64,000 nucleotides of DNA from Hyphomicrobiaceae bacterium. GTDB taxonomy: Bacteria > Pseudomonadota > Alphaproteobacteria > Rhizobiales > Hyphomicrobiaceae. This document shows, one piece after another, positions 1 to 7,810 of the stretch. The stretch covers positions 1 through 64,000 of the forward strand of contig PKEY01000077.1 in the NCBI GenBank assembly GCA_002919265.1, written 5' to 3'. Position 1 is the first letter of the stretch; each line of letters begins with the position of its first letter. A program made the position numbers and the translations under genes. A model generated the notes under the pieces. The model was not told where the DNA came from. It saw only the letters and a list, made by a program, of their open reading frames with translations, and ran no database searches.

Positions 1-474
1 CACCGTCTCGTGCTGCGTGCTCTGTTTCTTGGCAAGATCGGTCAGTGAACCGGATCCGTCCGCCTCCATCGTGACGACGCGGGCCCCTTTGAGCTCCGCG
101 GCAATGGGCTCGACGCGCGGCACCTTCTCGCTCGGCACGACAATCAGCGTCGGCTCGGCGTCGCGAATGAAATAGTCGAGCTCAGCGGCCGTATAGGCCG
201 TGTTGAGGGGGTTATAGACCGCTCCAACCTTGAGAGTCGCCAGGTAGAGCTGCACGTTGGCGATCGACTTCTCCACCTGCACAAGCACGCGGTCGCCGGG
301 CTTCACGCCGAGTTCGACCAGCGCGTTCGCCATACGAGCGACGTCATCGGCCAAAGCGGCGTAGGACACTTCAGGCCCGCCTGGAATGGAGAAAGCCGTC
401 GCCTGTCCAGCAGCGCGAAAGCGCTCTTCAAGTGCCGCGTAAAGATTTCCTTCGATTGCCATTGGATCTGCCAT
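1..474 (-). CDS. Malonyl-CoA ligase-like acyl-CoA synthetase (MatB-like), N-terminal part
   Basis: The first 158 codons of an AMP-forming acyl-CoA synthetase are visible and the rest lies beyond the left edge. The protein begins MADPMAIEGNLYAALEERF; a second in-frame ATG four codons later is an alternative start. The region containing GVKPGDRVLVQVEKS and GAVYNPLNTAYTAAELDYF is typical of the adenylate-forming fold and closely resembles MatB-type malonyl-CoA ligases (malonate + ATP + CoA to malonyl-CoA), as I know them from rhizobia. The ATP-binding P-loop and the C-terminal domain are not in the window, so substrate assignment is inference from N-terminal similarity. No frameshift is visible. 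The gene next to it on the same strand is an MFS transporter, which could be a carboxylate carrier. Confidence 0.75.
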   Translation of the reverse strand, partial: MADPMAIEGNLYAALEERFRAAGQATAFSIPGGPEVSYAALADDVARMANALVELGVKPGDRVLVQVEKSIANVQLYLATLKVGAVYNPLNTAYTAAELDYFIRDAEPTLIVVPSEKVPRVEPIAAELKGARVVTMEADGSGSLTDLAKKQSTQHETV

Positions 475-606
475 CGGTTGGAGCCTAAGCCGGATAAGCC
501 CGGCCGGAGGTCAGCGCGATAAAACGGCTTTTATTCCCTGGAGGCAAGTCCTGCGGATTGGCGCAGTTCAGCCCAACGGGATATGGGGTTCCGTAAAGCC
601 AAACGT

Positions 607-1890
607 TTAGGGGTTCGCAGGGGCCGGATCGCTCTCGCAGTCGCCTGCGGGTTCGGCGACGGAAACACCTTCTGCGCGCGGGTCCAGCTCGAAGACTGCG
701 GGTGTGGTCTTCGGAACGACGATGAAGTTCTCTTTCCGCTCCGCCGGCAGTTTCGGCCGCAGCTTGACGCGGACCACCATTACGACGGCGATAAGTGAGT
801 GCGCGAGAGCGGAGTGCAGGAACAGGGCCCCGTGTCCGGCGATGCTCATCAGGTAACCGGCCACGAGCGGCCCGATTACGGCGCCGATTGAGAATGTGAG
901 CAATAGGCCGCTCGACACCTCCACGGCACGCTTCTTGTGCACGAGGTCATTCGCGTGGGCAACGCAGAGGGTGTAGATGGGAAAGGCACAGCAACCGTAG
1001 AGCACTGCAAATGGAAAAATCGCCCAGGGGCTGCTGGTGCTGAGAACGTATAGGGCAATTCCCGCGGCTGCTCCCACAATGCCGACCGTGACGAGCAGTG
1101 GGCGACGACCGACGCGATCTGAGAGATACCCGACCGGCCATTGGCTGGCAGCTCCGCCGAGAACGGCGAGTGTCATGAACATCGCGACTTCGGTGAGCGA
1201 AAGGCCAGCGCTACGGCCATAGAGCGGCGCAAGGCTCCAGAACGCACCGTTGGCCACACCAGTGAAGAAGCAGCCAGCGACCGCTGCTGGCGAGACGTTG
1301 ATGAGCCAGCCCAGGCGGAGTTTCGCCGTTGCGGGAGGAGTAGGAGCCGACGTACGCGTCAGCGCCACCGGAACGGCAGCGAGCGAGTAGAGGATGGCCA
1401 CCAGCGAAAACAGCTCGAAGCTGCCTGGCGTGCCCAGTCCCATCATTTGCATACCGAGCGTGACGACGGTCAGGTTCACCACCGTATAGGAGGCCAACAC
1501 ACGCCCCCGTGTCTCCATGGTCGACGCGCCGCACAGCCAGCTCTCGATGCCCATGAAAAGACCGGCGAAGCAGAAGCCATTCAGGGCACGAAGGGCGGAC
1601 CAGAAAAACGGCTCCGTCAAAATCGCATGCAGCAGCGGTGTGATGGTGGCGATGGCGGTGAAGGCGACAAAGGCGCGGATGTGACCGACTCGGGCGATGA
1701 CCTTCGGCGCGAAAAAGCAGCCCAGAACAAGGCCGGCGTAATAGGCGGAGCCCAGAAGACCGATAGCAAGTCGGGAGAAGTGCTCCACGTCCGCGCGCAC
1801 AGGAATGAGGACGTTGAGAAGGCCGTTCCCCATCAAAAGGATCGCGGCGGCGATGAGAAGGGCAGTTACAGGTCTGAGGAGGCCGGCCAT
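607..1890 (-). CDS. MFS transporter, YcaD/CynX-like
   Basis: A 427-residue, strongly hydrophobic protein with about twelve predicted membrane segments, the usual size for a major facilitator. The segment YLSDRVGRRPLLVTVG, between the two six-helix halves, matches the conserved MFS loop (D-R-x-G-R-R). The N-terminus (MAGLLRPVTALLIAAAILL) starts directly in the first helix and the hydrophilic C-terminal tail of about 50 residues is acidic. It resembles YcaD-type carriers, whose substrates are mostly unknown. It ends about 130 bp from the MatB-like gene on the same strand, so a link to malonate or another small carboxylate is possible but unproven. Confidence 0.8.
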   Translation of the reverse strand: MAGLLRPVTALLIAAAILLMGNGLLNVLIPVRADVEHFSRLAIGLLGSAYYAGLVLGCFFAPKVIARVGHIRAFVAFTAIATITPLLHAILTEPFFWSALRALNGFCFAGLFMGIESWLCGASTMETRGRVLASYTVVNLTVVTLGMQMMGLGTPGSFELFSLVAILYSLAAVPVALTRTSAPTPPATAKLRLGWLINVSPAAVAGCFFTGVANGAFWSLAPLYGRSAGLSLTEVAMFMTLAVLGGAASQWPVGYLSDRVGRRPLLVTVGIVGAAAGIALYVLSTSSPWAIFPFAVLYGCCAFPIYTLCVAHANDLVHKKRAVEVSSGLLLTFSIGAVIGPLVAGYLMSIAGHGALFLHSALAHSLIAVVMVVRVKLRPKLPAERKENFIVVPKTTPAVFELDPRAEGVSVAEPAGDCESDPAPANP

Positions 1891-1920
1891 GAAACGTGTG
1901 TGCTCTTCTGCGCAATCCGA

Positions 1921-2331
1921 CTATTTCTTTGCCATACGCATAGCATCCGCCAGGATTTTGGCGTGATCGAATGCAAGGGGCAATTTGCGCCAATCAGCCA
2001 CCCATTGTGCTGAGGCCGCATCATCGCCCGCTTCGGTCTTGTTCGTCCGTACGCGTGTCAAAAAAACCACGGATGCGGTGTGGCCGCGCGGATCGCGATT
2101 TGGGTCGGAGTAGACGCCCACCAGCGTAAGCTTTCCAGCTTTGACGCCAGTTTCTTCCATCAGCTCGCGGCGGCACGCATCCTCGACCGTTTCGCCAATA
2201 TCCACAAAACCGCCGGGTAAGGCGAAATGCCCGCGGAAAGGCTCGTTTTTCCGCTCAATGAGCAAGACTTCCCCGCGGGGGTTGAGTACCACGCAGTCGA
2301 CGGTCAAAAGCGGGGTTTTCGGAGGCGGCAT
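1921..2331 (-). CDS. NUDIX hydrolase
   Basis: A 136-residue single-domain protein with a complete Nudix box: GGFVDIGETVEDACRRELME followed by ETGV fits G-x5-E-x7-R-E-U-x-E-E-x-G-U. The ATG giving MPPPKTPLLTVDCVVLN was chosen over an in-frame TTG two codons upstream. Nudix enzymes hydrolyse nucleoside diphosphates linked to another group, with Mg2+ bound by the two box glutamates. The compact length and the PGGFVDIGE segment are like ADP-ribose or oxidised-nucleotide pyrophosphatases, but the substrate cannot be read from sequence. It lies about 30 bp upstream of the MFS gene and may be cotranscribed with it. Confidence 0.85.
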   Translation of the reverse strand: MPPPKTPLLTVDCVVLNPRGEVLLIERKNEPFRGHFALPGGFVDIGETVEDACRRELMEETGVKAGKLTLVGVYSDPNRDPRGHTASVVFLTRVRTNKTEAGDDAASAQWVADWRKLPLAFDHAKILADAMRMAKK

Positions 2332-2366
2332 TTTCAAGCTGATCCGGAATCACAACGCTCACGCAA

Positions 2367-2389
2367 GACACCCCCGGGGAGTGGGTGTC
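2367..2389. other. Stem-loop between the indolepyruvate oxidoreductase and Nudix genes
   Basis: A 7-bp perfect inverted repeat (GACACCC / GGGTGTC) with a 9-nt loop lies about 55 bp after the stop of the large oxidoreductase gene on the minus strand. No clear T-run follows on either strand, so a factor-independent terminator is only a weak possibility. Confidence 0.3.
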
Positions 2390-2443
2390 GCTTGATGAAT
2401 CGTAACGTTGCGTGAATCGCTGATTGCGTCCAGCTCGACGAAT

Positions 2444-5400
2444 CTATTCGGCAGCGACCTTCACTGGCGCTGGGTTGGTGAAGGCCTGTAGCAGACTCGC
2501 CTCGCGACGCTTGACGGCATTGTAATTCGCGAGCTTAACGTGGCCGAAGCCTTTGATCTCCAGCGGCAATTCGGCAAGGGCAACAGCAGTGCCGTGATTG
2601 CTTTGGTTGAGCCCTGCAGCAATCTCATCCAGAAGACGCTCATAATCAGCGATCATCTGCCGCTCGAGCTTGCGTTCAGCTGAATAGCTGAACACGTCCC
2701 ACTTTGTGCCGCGCAGCTTTTTCCCTTTGGCCAGAAGGCGGAAGACGGGAAGCACCCATTGTCCGAGGCGGATCTTGCGCGGATGGCCGGTCGTCTTGTC
2801 CTTGAAGAACGGGGCGAGAATCGGCGGCGCAAGGTGAAACTCTATAGATCGTACGCCTTCGAATTGCTCTTCGAGCTGACGTTGGAACGTGCCGTCTGTG
2901 AAGAGGCGTGCCACCTCATACTCATCCTTGTAGGCAAGCAGCTTGTGGTAGGCCCGCGCAACGGCGAGGGCCAGACCGGACCGGCCCGGAGCCTTGTCCT
3001 CCTCCACCGCAGCGATCCACGCCACCTTGGCGCGATAGCGGGCCGCCAGCTCCTCGTCTTGGTAGGCTACGAGGTGACGCGCACGGAAATCGACAACTTC
3101 GTCGAGGGTCTCAGCCTCGCGGACGTGCTGATCGACCGGCTTCGCGATACGGTCGACTGCCTCCTTGTTGTGCGCTGTCAGACGCCCGAGGCGGAAGGCC
3201 GCGCGGTTCATCTCCACCGCGGCGCCGTTCAACACGATTGCCTCTTCAATGGCGGCGGCGCCGATGGGCACGTAGCCGAGCTGGTAGGCATAGCCGAGCA
3301 AGAACATATTAGAGGCAATCGAGTCGCCGAAGAGCTTCACCGCATACTCGTGAGCATCGATCGCGTGCAGCGATCCCTTGCGCACCCGGTCAGCAATCGA
3401 CTGCAGTAGCCTGTCGCCCGGGACCACGAGGGACGGATTCCGCGTGAAGTCTCCGGTGATCATCTCGTGGGTGTTGACGACAACTGCGGTCTTATCCGGT
3501 CGGATCGTTTCCAGGATCTTGTTTGACGCCGTAACGACGAGGTCACCGCCCAGAATGAGGTCGGCGTTAGCAACGCCGACGCGAATTGCATGGATATCTT
3601 TCGGAGTCGGAGCCACGCGCATGTGGCACGCAACGGCACCGCCCTTCTGGGCAAGGCCGGTCATGTCGATGCCGCCAAAGCCCTTGCCCTCGATGTGCGC
3701 CGCCTGCCCAAGGATCGCACTGATTGTGACGACGCCCGTGCCGCCCACGCCGGTGACCAGCATCGAGTAGACGCCATTGAGCTCAGGGAGCTTGGGGTCC
3801 GGCATTTCGGCAACAAGCCGATCAAGCTCACTGTCGCCCGAGGCACCCTTCAGCTTCTTCACCTTGGCACCATGGAGGGTGACAAAGCTGGGGCAGAAGC
3901 CTTCCGTGCAGGAAAAATCCTTGTTGCAGGCAGACTGGTCGATTGCGCGCTTGCGCCCGAGCCTGGTTTCCAGCGGAACGACGGCAACGCAGTTCGATTT
4001 GCGGCCGCAATCTCCGCAGCCTTCGCAAACTTCGGGGTTGATGAAAACGCGCTTGTCAGGGTCAGGAAACTCGCCGCGCTTCCGACGGCGGCGTTTTTCG
4101 GCGGCGCAGGTCTGATCGTAAATGAGTGCGGTGACGCCTTCGGTCTCGGCGAGAGATTTTTGAACCGCCATCAGATCGCGGCGGTGGTGGACGGACACTC
4201 CAGCGGGAAGGCTAAGAGCACCTGTGTACTTGTGCGGCTCGTCCGTTACGACTTCTACGCGACGTACGCCTTCGGCGAGAAGCTGGGCCGCGATCTGCGG
4301 TACCGTAATGCTGCCGTCTAGCTTCTGGCCGCCAGTCATGGCTACGGCGTCGTTGTAGAGAATTTTGAACGTGACGTTCACGCCGGCGGCCAACGCAGCC
4401 CGGATAGCCAGGCTGCCCGAGTGAATGTAGGTGCCGTCACCGAGGTTCTGGAAAACGTGCTTCCGCTTCGAGAATGGCGCCTCGCCAATCCAATTGGCGC
4501 CCTCGCCGCCCATCTGAGTGAACCCTTCAGTGGAGCGGTCCATCCACTGGACCATGTAGTGGCAGCCGATGCCAGCGTACGCGCGCATGCCCTCGGGCAC
4601 GACGGTCGACGAATTGTGCGGGCAGCCCGGGCAGAAGTACGGGGTCCTCAAAAAGATTTCCGGCTCGACCGGCCGGTTGCCCTTGAGCTGCTTTAGCTCG
4701 GCCACCTTCGCCTTAATAGCTTCACCGCCAACGTTTTGGCGGATCAGCCGTTCACCGATGGCAACGGCGATGTCAGTTGGCTCAAGCGCGCCTTTGGCCG
4801 GGAAGAGCCACTGTTCATTCTCGTCCTTCTTGCCGATGACCCGCGGCCGGTTCGGCGTGTCGAAAAGCTGCTCCTTGACCTGGGTTTCGATCAGCGAGCG
4901 CTTTTCCTCGACCACCATGATGGTCTCGAGGCCCTGCGCGAAGGCCGCCACACCGCGGGGCTCGAGTGGCCAGACCATGCCGACCTTGTAGAGCCGGATG
5001 CCGAGCTCATTGGCCTTGACCTCGTCGATGCCGAGTTCGTCGAGGGCCTGACGGACGTCGAGATAGCTCTTGCCGGTGGTGATGATGCCCAGCCGCGCCG
5101 ATGGACCACCACTCGTGATGATACGGTCGAGCTTGTTAGCCCGGGCGAAAGCCAGCATCGCGGGCCGCTTGAAGTCGTGTAGCCGCGCTTCCTTTATCAA
5201 TGGGTGGTCGTTGAGCCGGATGTTGAGACCATCCGGCGGCATGCGAAATTCGTCTGCACTGGGGATCTGGACGGCGACACGGTCAATGCGGCCGTCGACC
5301 GTGGCGGTGCTTTCGATGTTGTCCTTCACGCACTTGAGGGCGACCCACACGCCCGCATAGCGTGACAGCGCGAAGCCCAGCAAGCCGTAGTCCAATATTT

Positions 5401-5935
5401 CCTGTACGCCGGCCGGGTTCAGCACGGGAATCATGTAGTCCACCATGGCGAACTCGGACTGGTGCGCGGAGGTGGAGCTTTCGCAGGTGTGGTCGTCGCC
5501 AAGGAGGGCGAGCACGCCGCCGTGCTTCGAAGTTCCGGCGTGGTTGGCATGGCGGAACACGTCACCGGAACGGTCAACCCCGGGCCCCTTGCCGTACCAG
5601 ATGCCGAAGACACCGTCGTACTTGCCTTCGCCTCTTAGCTCAGCTTGCTGGGTGCCCCAGAGGGCCGTGGCGGCGAGGTCCTCGTTGAGGCCCGGATGGA
5701 AAACGATGTTGTGCTTTTCGAGGATGGATCTGGCGCGCTGAAAGGCGCCCTCAAGCCCTGCGATGGGCGATCCCCGATAGCCAGTAACATACCCTGCCGT
5801 ATTGAGCCCAGCCTGTCGGTCGCGAACCTGCTGCATCAGGGCGAGCCGCACGATCGCCTGGGTTCCCGTGAGGATCTGCCATGGTTCGTCGAGATTGTAT
5901 TTGTCGCTCAGGCTGAATGCTGCGCGCTTCGGCAT
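2444..5935 (-). CDS. Indolepyruvate:ferredoxin oxidoreductase, fused alpha-beta type
   Basis: A 1163-residue enzyme that oxidatively decarboxylates aryl-pyruvates (indolepyruvate, phenylpyruvate) to aryl-acetyl-CoA using TPP and Fe-S centres. The N-terminal part is the IorA-like pyrimidine/transketolase region. The TPP-binding part includes FCPGCPHNSS and the GDGTYIHSG segment. A ferredoxin-like cysteine cluster follows (CEGCGDCGRKSNC, then CNKDFSC), and the C-terminal part carries the gamma (IorB-like) GVGGTGVVT motif. Archaeal enzymes use separate IorA and IorB chains; this is the long fused form common in proteobacteria. The start is taken at MPKRAAFSL because the 10 residues before it look non-native. 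In aerobes the product would feed the phenylacetyl-CoA or related route; lower-pathway genes occur at 33.7-35.4 and 41.3-43.6 kb. Confidence 0.92.
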   Translation of the reverse strand: MPKRAAFSLSDKYNLDEPWQILTGTQAIVRLALMQQVRDRQAGLNTAGYVTGYRGSPIAGLEGAFQRARSILEKHNIVFHPGLNEDLAATALWGTQQAELRGEGKYDGVFGIWYGKGPGVDRSGDVFRHANHAGTSKHGGVLALLGDDHTCESSTSAHQSEFAMVDYMIPVLNPAGVQEILDYGLLGFALSRYAGVWVALKCVKDNIESTATVDGRIDRVAVQIPSADEFRMPPDGLNIRLNDHPLIKEARLHDFKRPAMLAFARANKLDRIITSGGPSARLGIITTGKSYLDVRQALDELGIDEVKANELGIRLYKVGMVWPLEPRGVAAFAQGLETIMVVEEKRSLIETQVKEQLFDTPNRPRVIGKKDENEQWLFPAKGALEPTDIAVAIGERLIRQNVGGEAIKAKVAELKQLKGNRPVEPEIFLRTPYFCPGCPHNSSTVVPEGMRAYAGIGCHYMVQWMDRSTEGFTQMGGEGANWIGEAPFSKRKHVFQNLGDGTYIHSGSLAIRAALAAGVNVTFKILYNDAVAMTGGQKLDGSITVPQIAAQLLAEGVRRVEVVTDEPHKYTGALSLPAGVSVHHRRDLMAVQKSLAETEGVTALIYDQTCAAEKRRRRKRGEFPDPDKRVFINPEVCEGCGDCGRKSNCVAVVPLETRLGRKRAIDQSACNKDFSCTEGFCPSFVTLHGAKVKKLKGASGDSELDRLVAEMPDPKLPELNGVYSMLVTGVGGTGVVTISAILGQAAHIEGKGFGGIDMTGLAQKGGAVACHMRVAPTPKDIHAIRVGVANADLILGGDLVVTASNKILETIRPDKTAVVVNTHEMITGDFTRNPSLVVPGDRLLQSIADRVRKGSLHAIDAHEYAVKLFGDSIASNMFLLGYAYQLGYVPIGAAAIEEAIVLNGAAVEMNRAAFRLGRLTAHNKEAVDRIAKPVDQHVREAETLDEVVDFRARHLVAYQDEELAARYRAKVAWIAAVEEDKAPGRSGLALAVARAYHKLLAYKDEYEVARLFTDGTFQRQLEEQFEGVRSIEFHLAPPILAPFFKDKTTGHPRKIRLGQWVLPVFRLLAKGKKLRGTKWDVFSYSAERKLERQMIADYERLLDEIAAGLNQSNHGTAVALAELPLEIKGFGHVKLANYNAVKRREASLLQAFTNPAPVKVAAE

Positions 5936-6137
5936 TAGGGCACCTCGGCTTAGGGCATCGCGCAAATAACGCTGAACCCAACTAGGTCAGCATTGCTGAC
6001 ATAATGCTACGCGAGTGCCGCCGGAAGAGCAAACGCTGGCTCGGTTGCCAGTGTTTCAATACCCAGAATGTTGGTCTGTAGGGGGTGAGTTGCAAGCAAG
6101 TAGGTGTGCAGCGCAACCAGCCTGGGTGCGCAGCCGG

Positions 6138-7187
6138 CTAAGTCAACGCGCGGGCATCGGGCTCACTTCCGAGCATGCGCCGGAAATTGAGGTAGCTGTC
6201 GCGGATACGGCGGGCCTCGGGGAAACTTAAGGCAATTTCGTTGATAAGCTGATCGGTCACTCTGTCGATTTCGGTTGAAAGGCGCGCTGGCAGATCGGTT
6301 ACCATGATTGAAGGTGTGGCTTCGATGGATTGTGCCGCGAGCCGTCCGTGGATCATCGATTCGGATAGCGCCAGATTCATCTGCTCAGCGGCTAAGCCTT
6401 CAATTGCCGCCTGAGCTGATGGGCTGAGGCTCTCCCACACCGGCAGTCGAACGTTGAGGGCAAGTGCGACGCCTTCGCGATAAATGCCTCCGCGGTAGAA
6501 ATGCGTGGCTGCGTCAGGAAGCCCGAGCATCAATGCAGCCACGGGATTTCCCCACTCGATTGCAGCGAGTTGATCCGTGGTGAGCTGATTTGCGAGTTCT
6601 GGGGGTGGGGCCTCCGCAAACTCTGCACCGAGTTGATGTACAAGCCTTCGCCCTAAGCTGCCGCTGACGAAGAGCCGTTTGCCGGCAAGGCTGGAAGTCT
6701 CTTGAAGATCAAAGGTCGTCCACAGCCCAGGCTGAGGGCCTGTATGACCTGCCAATAGCGGTTTCCATCCGTGCTGCGCTGCAAGATCGTCCCATAGCAG
6801 TTGTCCGCCGCCAATGCTCAGCCAAGCCTGATGCTGCATCGGGCTGAGTGCGTAGGAGCCAGGCAGTCCCTCAAGAAATGCTGACGCTATTCCGATAGGC
6901 TGGCAGCCGAACGTCATGTCGGGTTTCGAGCCGGCTTCGCTCGTTTGAATGATTCGAAAATCATCGCCGAGAACTTGCTGCACGCGCAGAGCAAGGCGAC
7001 GGGCGGCATCGGCGAAAACAGGAACGTCATCCGACCAGGCCGCGCCGAAAATCAGCGTCTTGCGGACTCTTGCTACTGCCGGTGCTGCAGGCTCTTCTTC
7101 TGTGGCCGCCAATACAGGGGTGCCCTGGAGCGCAAGCCCTGAACCCGCCGTCACCGTTGTGGCCTTCAAAAAGGTCCTGCGGTCCAT
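6138..7187 (-). CDS. Tat-exported TRAP-type solute-binding protein (DctP family)
   Basis: A 349-residue periplasmic binding protein. The N-terminus MDRRTFLKATTVTAGSGLAL carries a twin-arginine motif (DRRTFLK) and a hydrophobic h-region ending near VLAA. The mature part has DctP-type features, including a central SLAGKRLFVSGSLGRRL region and a long C-terminal helix region typical of TRAP receptors. No DctQ or DctM membrane subunit is next to it, so it is an orphan receptor in this window. It is followed on the same strand by nothing closely spaced and is separated from the oxidoreductase gene by about 200 bp. The ligand is unknown; carboxylates are usual for the family. Confidence 0.72.
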   Translation of the reverse strand: MDRRTFLKATTVTAGSGLALQGTPVLAATEEEPAAPAVARVRKTLIFGAAWSDDVPVFADAARRLALRVQQVLGDDFRIIQTSEAGSKPDMTFGCQPIGIASAFLEGLPGSYALSPMQHQAWLSIGGGQLLWDDLAAQHGWKPLLAGHTGPQPGLWTTFDLQETSSLAGKRLFVSGSLGRRLVHQLGAEFAEAPPPELANQLTTDQLAAIEWGNPVAALMLGLPDAATHFYRGGIYREGVALALNVRLPVWESLSPSAQAAIEGLAAEQMNLALSESMIHGRLAAQSIEATPSIMVTDLPARLSTEIDRVTDQLINEIALSFPEARRIRDSYLNFRRMLGSEPDARALT

Positions 7188-7276
7188 CCCATCCCCCTTG
7201 GCGTAAGACTCCGACGCCTGACTATAGTCATGAAAGCCGAAGGCCGGGCCTCTGACAACGGTCCGTTGGGGCCAAA

Positions 7277-7669
7277 TCAGCGGGATTCGTCCAAGGCTTT
7301 GATGAGATGGAGAAAAACGGTTTTGTCCGTGTAACCCGTAATGCGTCCGACTTCGCGGCCGTCCACCATAACGACGGTGGTTGGAACAATGGTCAGCGGA
7401 CTCGCCAAAGACGCTTCGAGCAAACCTATCTCGTTCACGTCAAGAAATTTGATCGTCAATCTGCCAAAGCGGGCCACCTTTTCGTATGCCGGCAGAATTT
7501 CGCGCCGATATACGCGGCAGTATACGCAGCCTTCGGCTTCGAAAACGATCAGCTCGCGCTTGGGAAGGAAAGCCGCGGAAGGAAGGGATGGCAGCGTCGA
7601 TAGCCAGCCCGCTGTTGCGCCAGCGACTGACGCCACGAAAGTCAAAAAGACCCATCCCTTGGGCGACAC
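7277..7669 (-). CDS. Membrane-anchored thioredoxin-fold protein
   Basis: About 130 residues. A hydrophobic N-terminal segment (GWVFLTFVASVAGATAGWL) would be a signal peptide or anchor. It is followed by a thioredoxin fold with the redox motif CVYC in EAEGCVYCRVYRREI, a cis-proline region IVPTTVVMVDG and a final helix. This looks like a periplasmic thioredoxin or SoxW-like oxidoreductase. I place the start at the GTG preceded by a GGGGGG ribosome-binding run; a GTG 16 codons upstream (7717) keeps the frame but falls inside an inverted repeat and has no good ribosome-binding site. Its partner is unknown. The three-subunit molybdenum hydroxylase lies about 90 bp beyond its start on the same strand. 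Confidence 0.7.
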   Translation of the reverse strand: MSPKGWVFLTFVASVAGATAGWLSTLPSLPSAAFLPKRELIVFEAEGCVYCRVYRREILPAYEKVARFGRLTIKFLDVNEIGLLEASLASPLTIVPTTVVMVDGREVGRITGYTDKTVFLHLIKALDESR

Positions 7670-7696
7670 GTTTCCCCCCAGGCGCTGCCCGATAAT

Positions 7697-7721
7697 CGAG
7701 GTGGTTCGTCGGACCACCTCG
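7697..7721. promoter_or_regulatory. Inverted repeat before the thioredoxin-like gene
   Basis: CGAGGTGGT and ACCACCTCG form a perfect 9-bp inverted repeat with a 7-nt spacer, about 28 nt upstream of the preferred start of the thioredoxin-like gene. It could be an operator or a leader stem-loop. Its position just before a GGGGGG ribosome-binding run favours the shorter start. Confidence 0.35.
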
Positions 7722-7810
7722 TAAACCTACTCTGCCTGATGGGGCGGGGCAGTGTTAGAGTTAATGATTGGTTAAAAGGCACGCTGAAGGGGCGTGCCCT
7801 TGCTCTTCCT

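Noticed and set aside
1141-2013. 290-residue plus-strand frame across the MFS gene
   Set aside because: Antisense to a clear membrane-protein gene; low-complexity charged translation.
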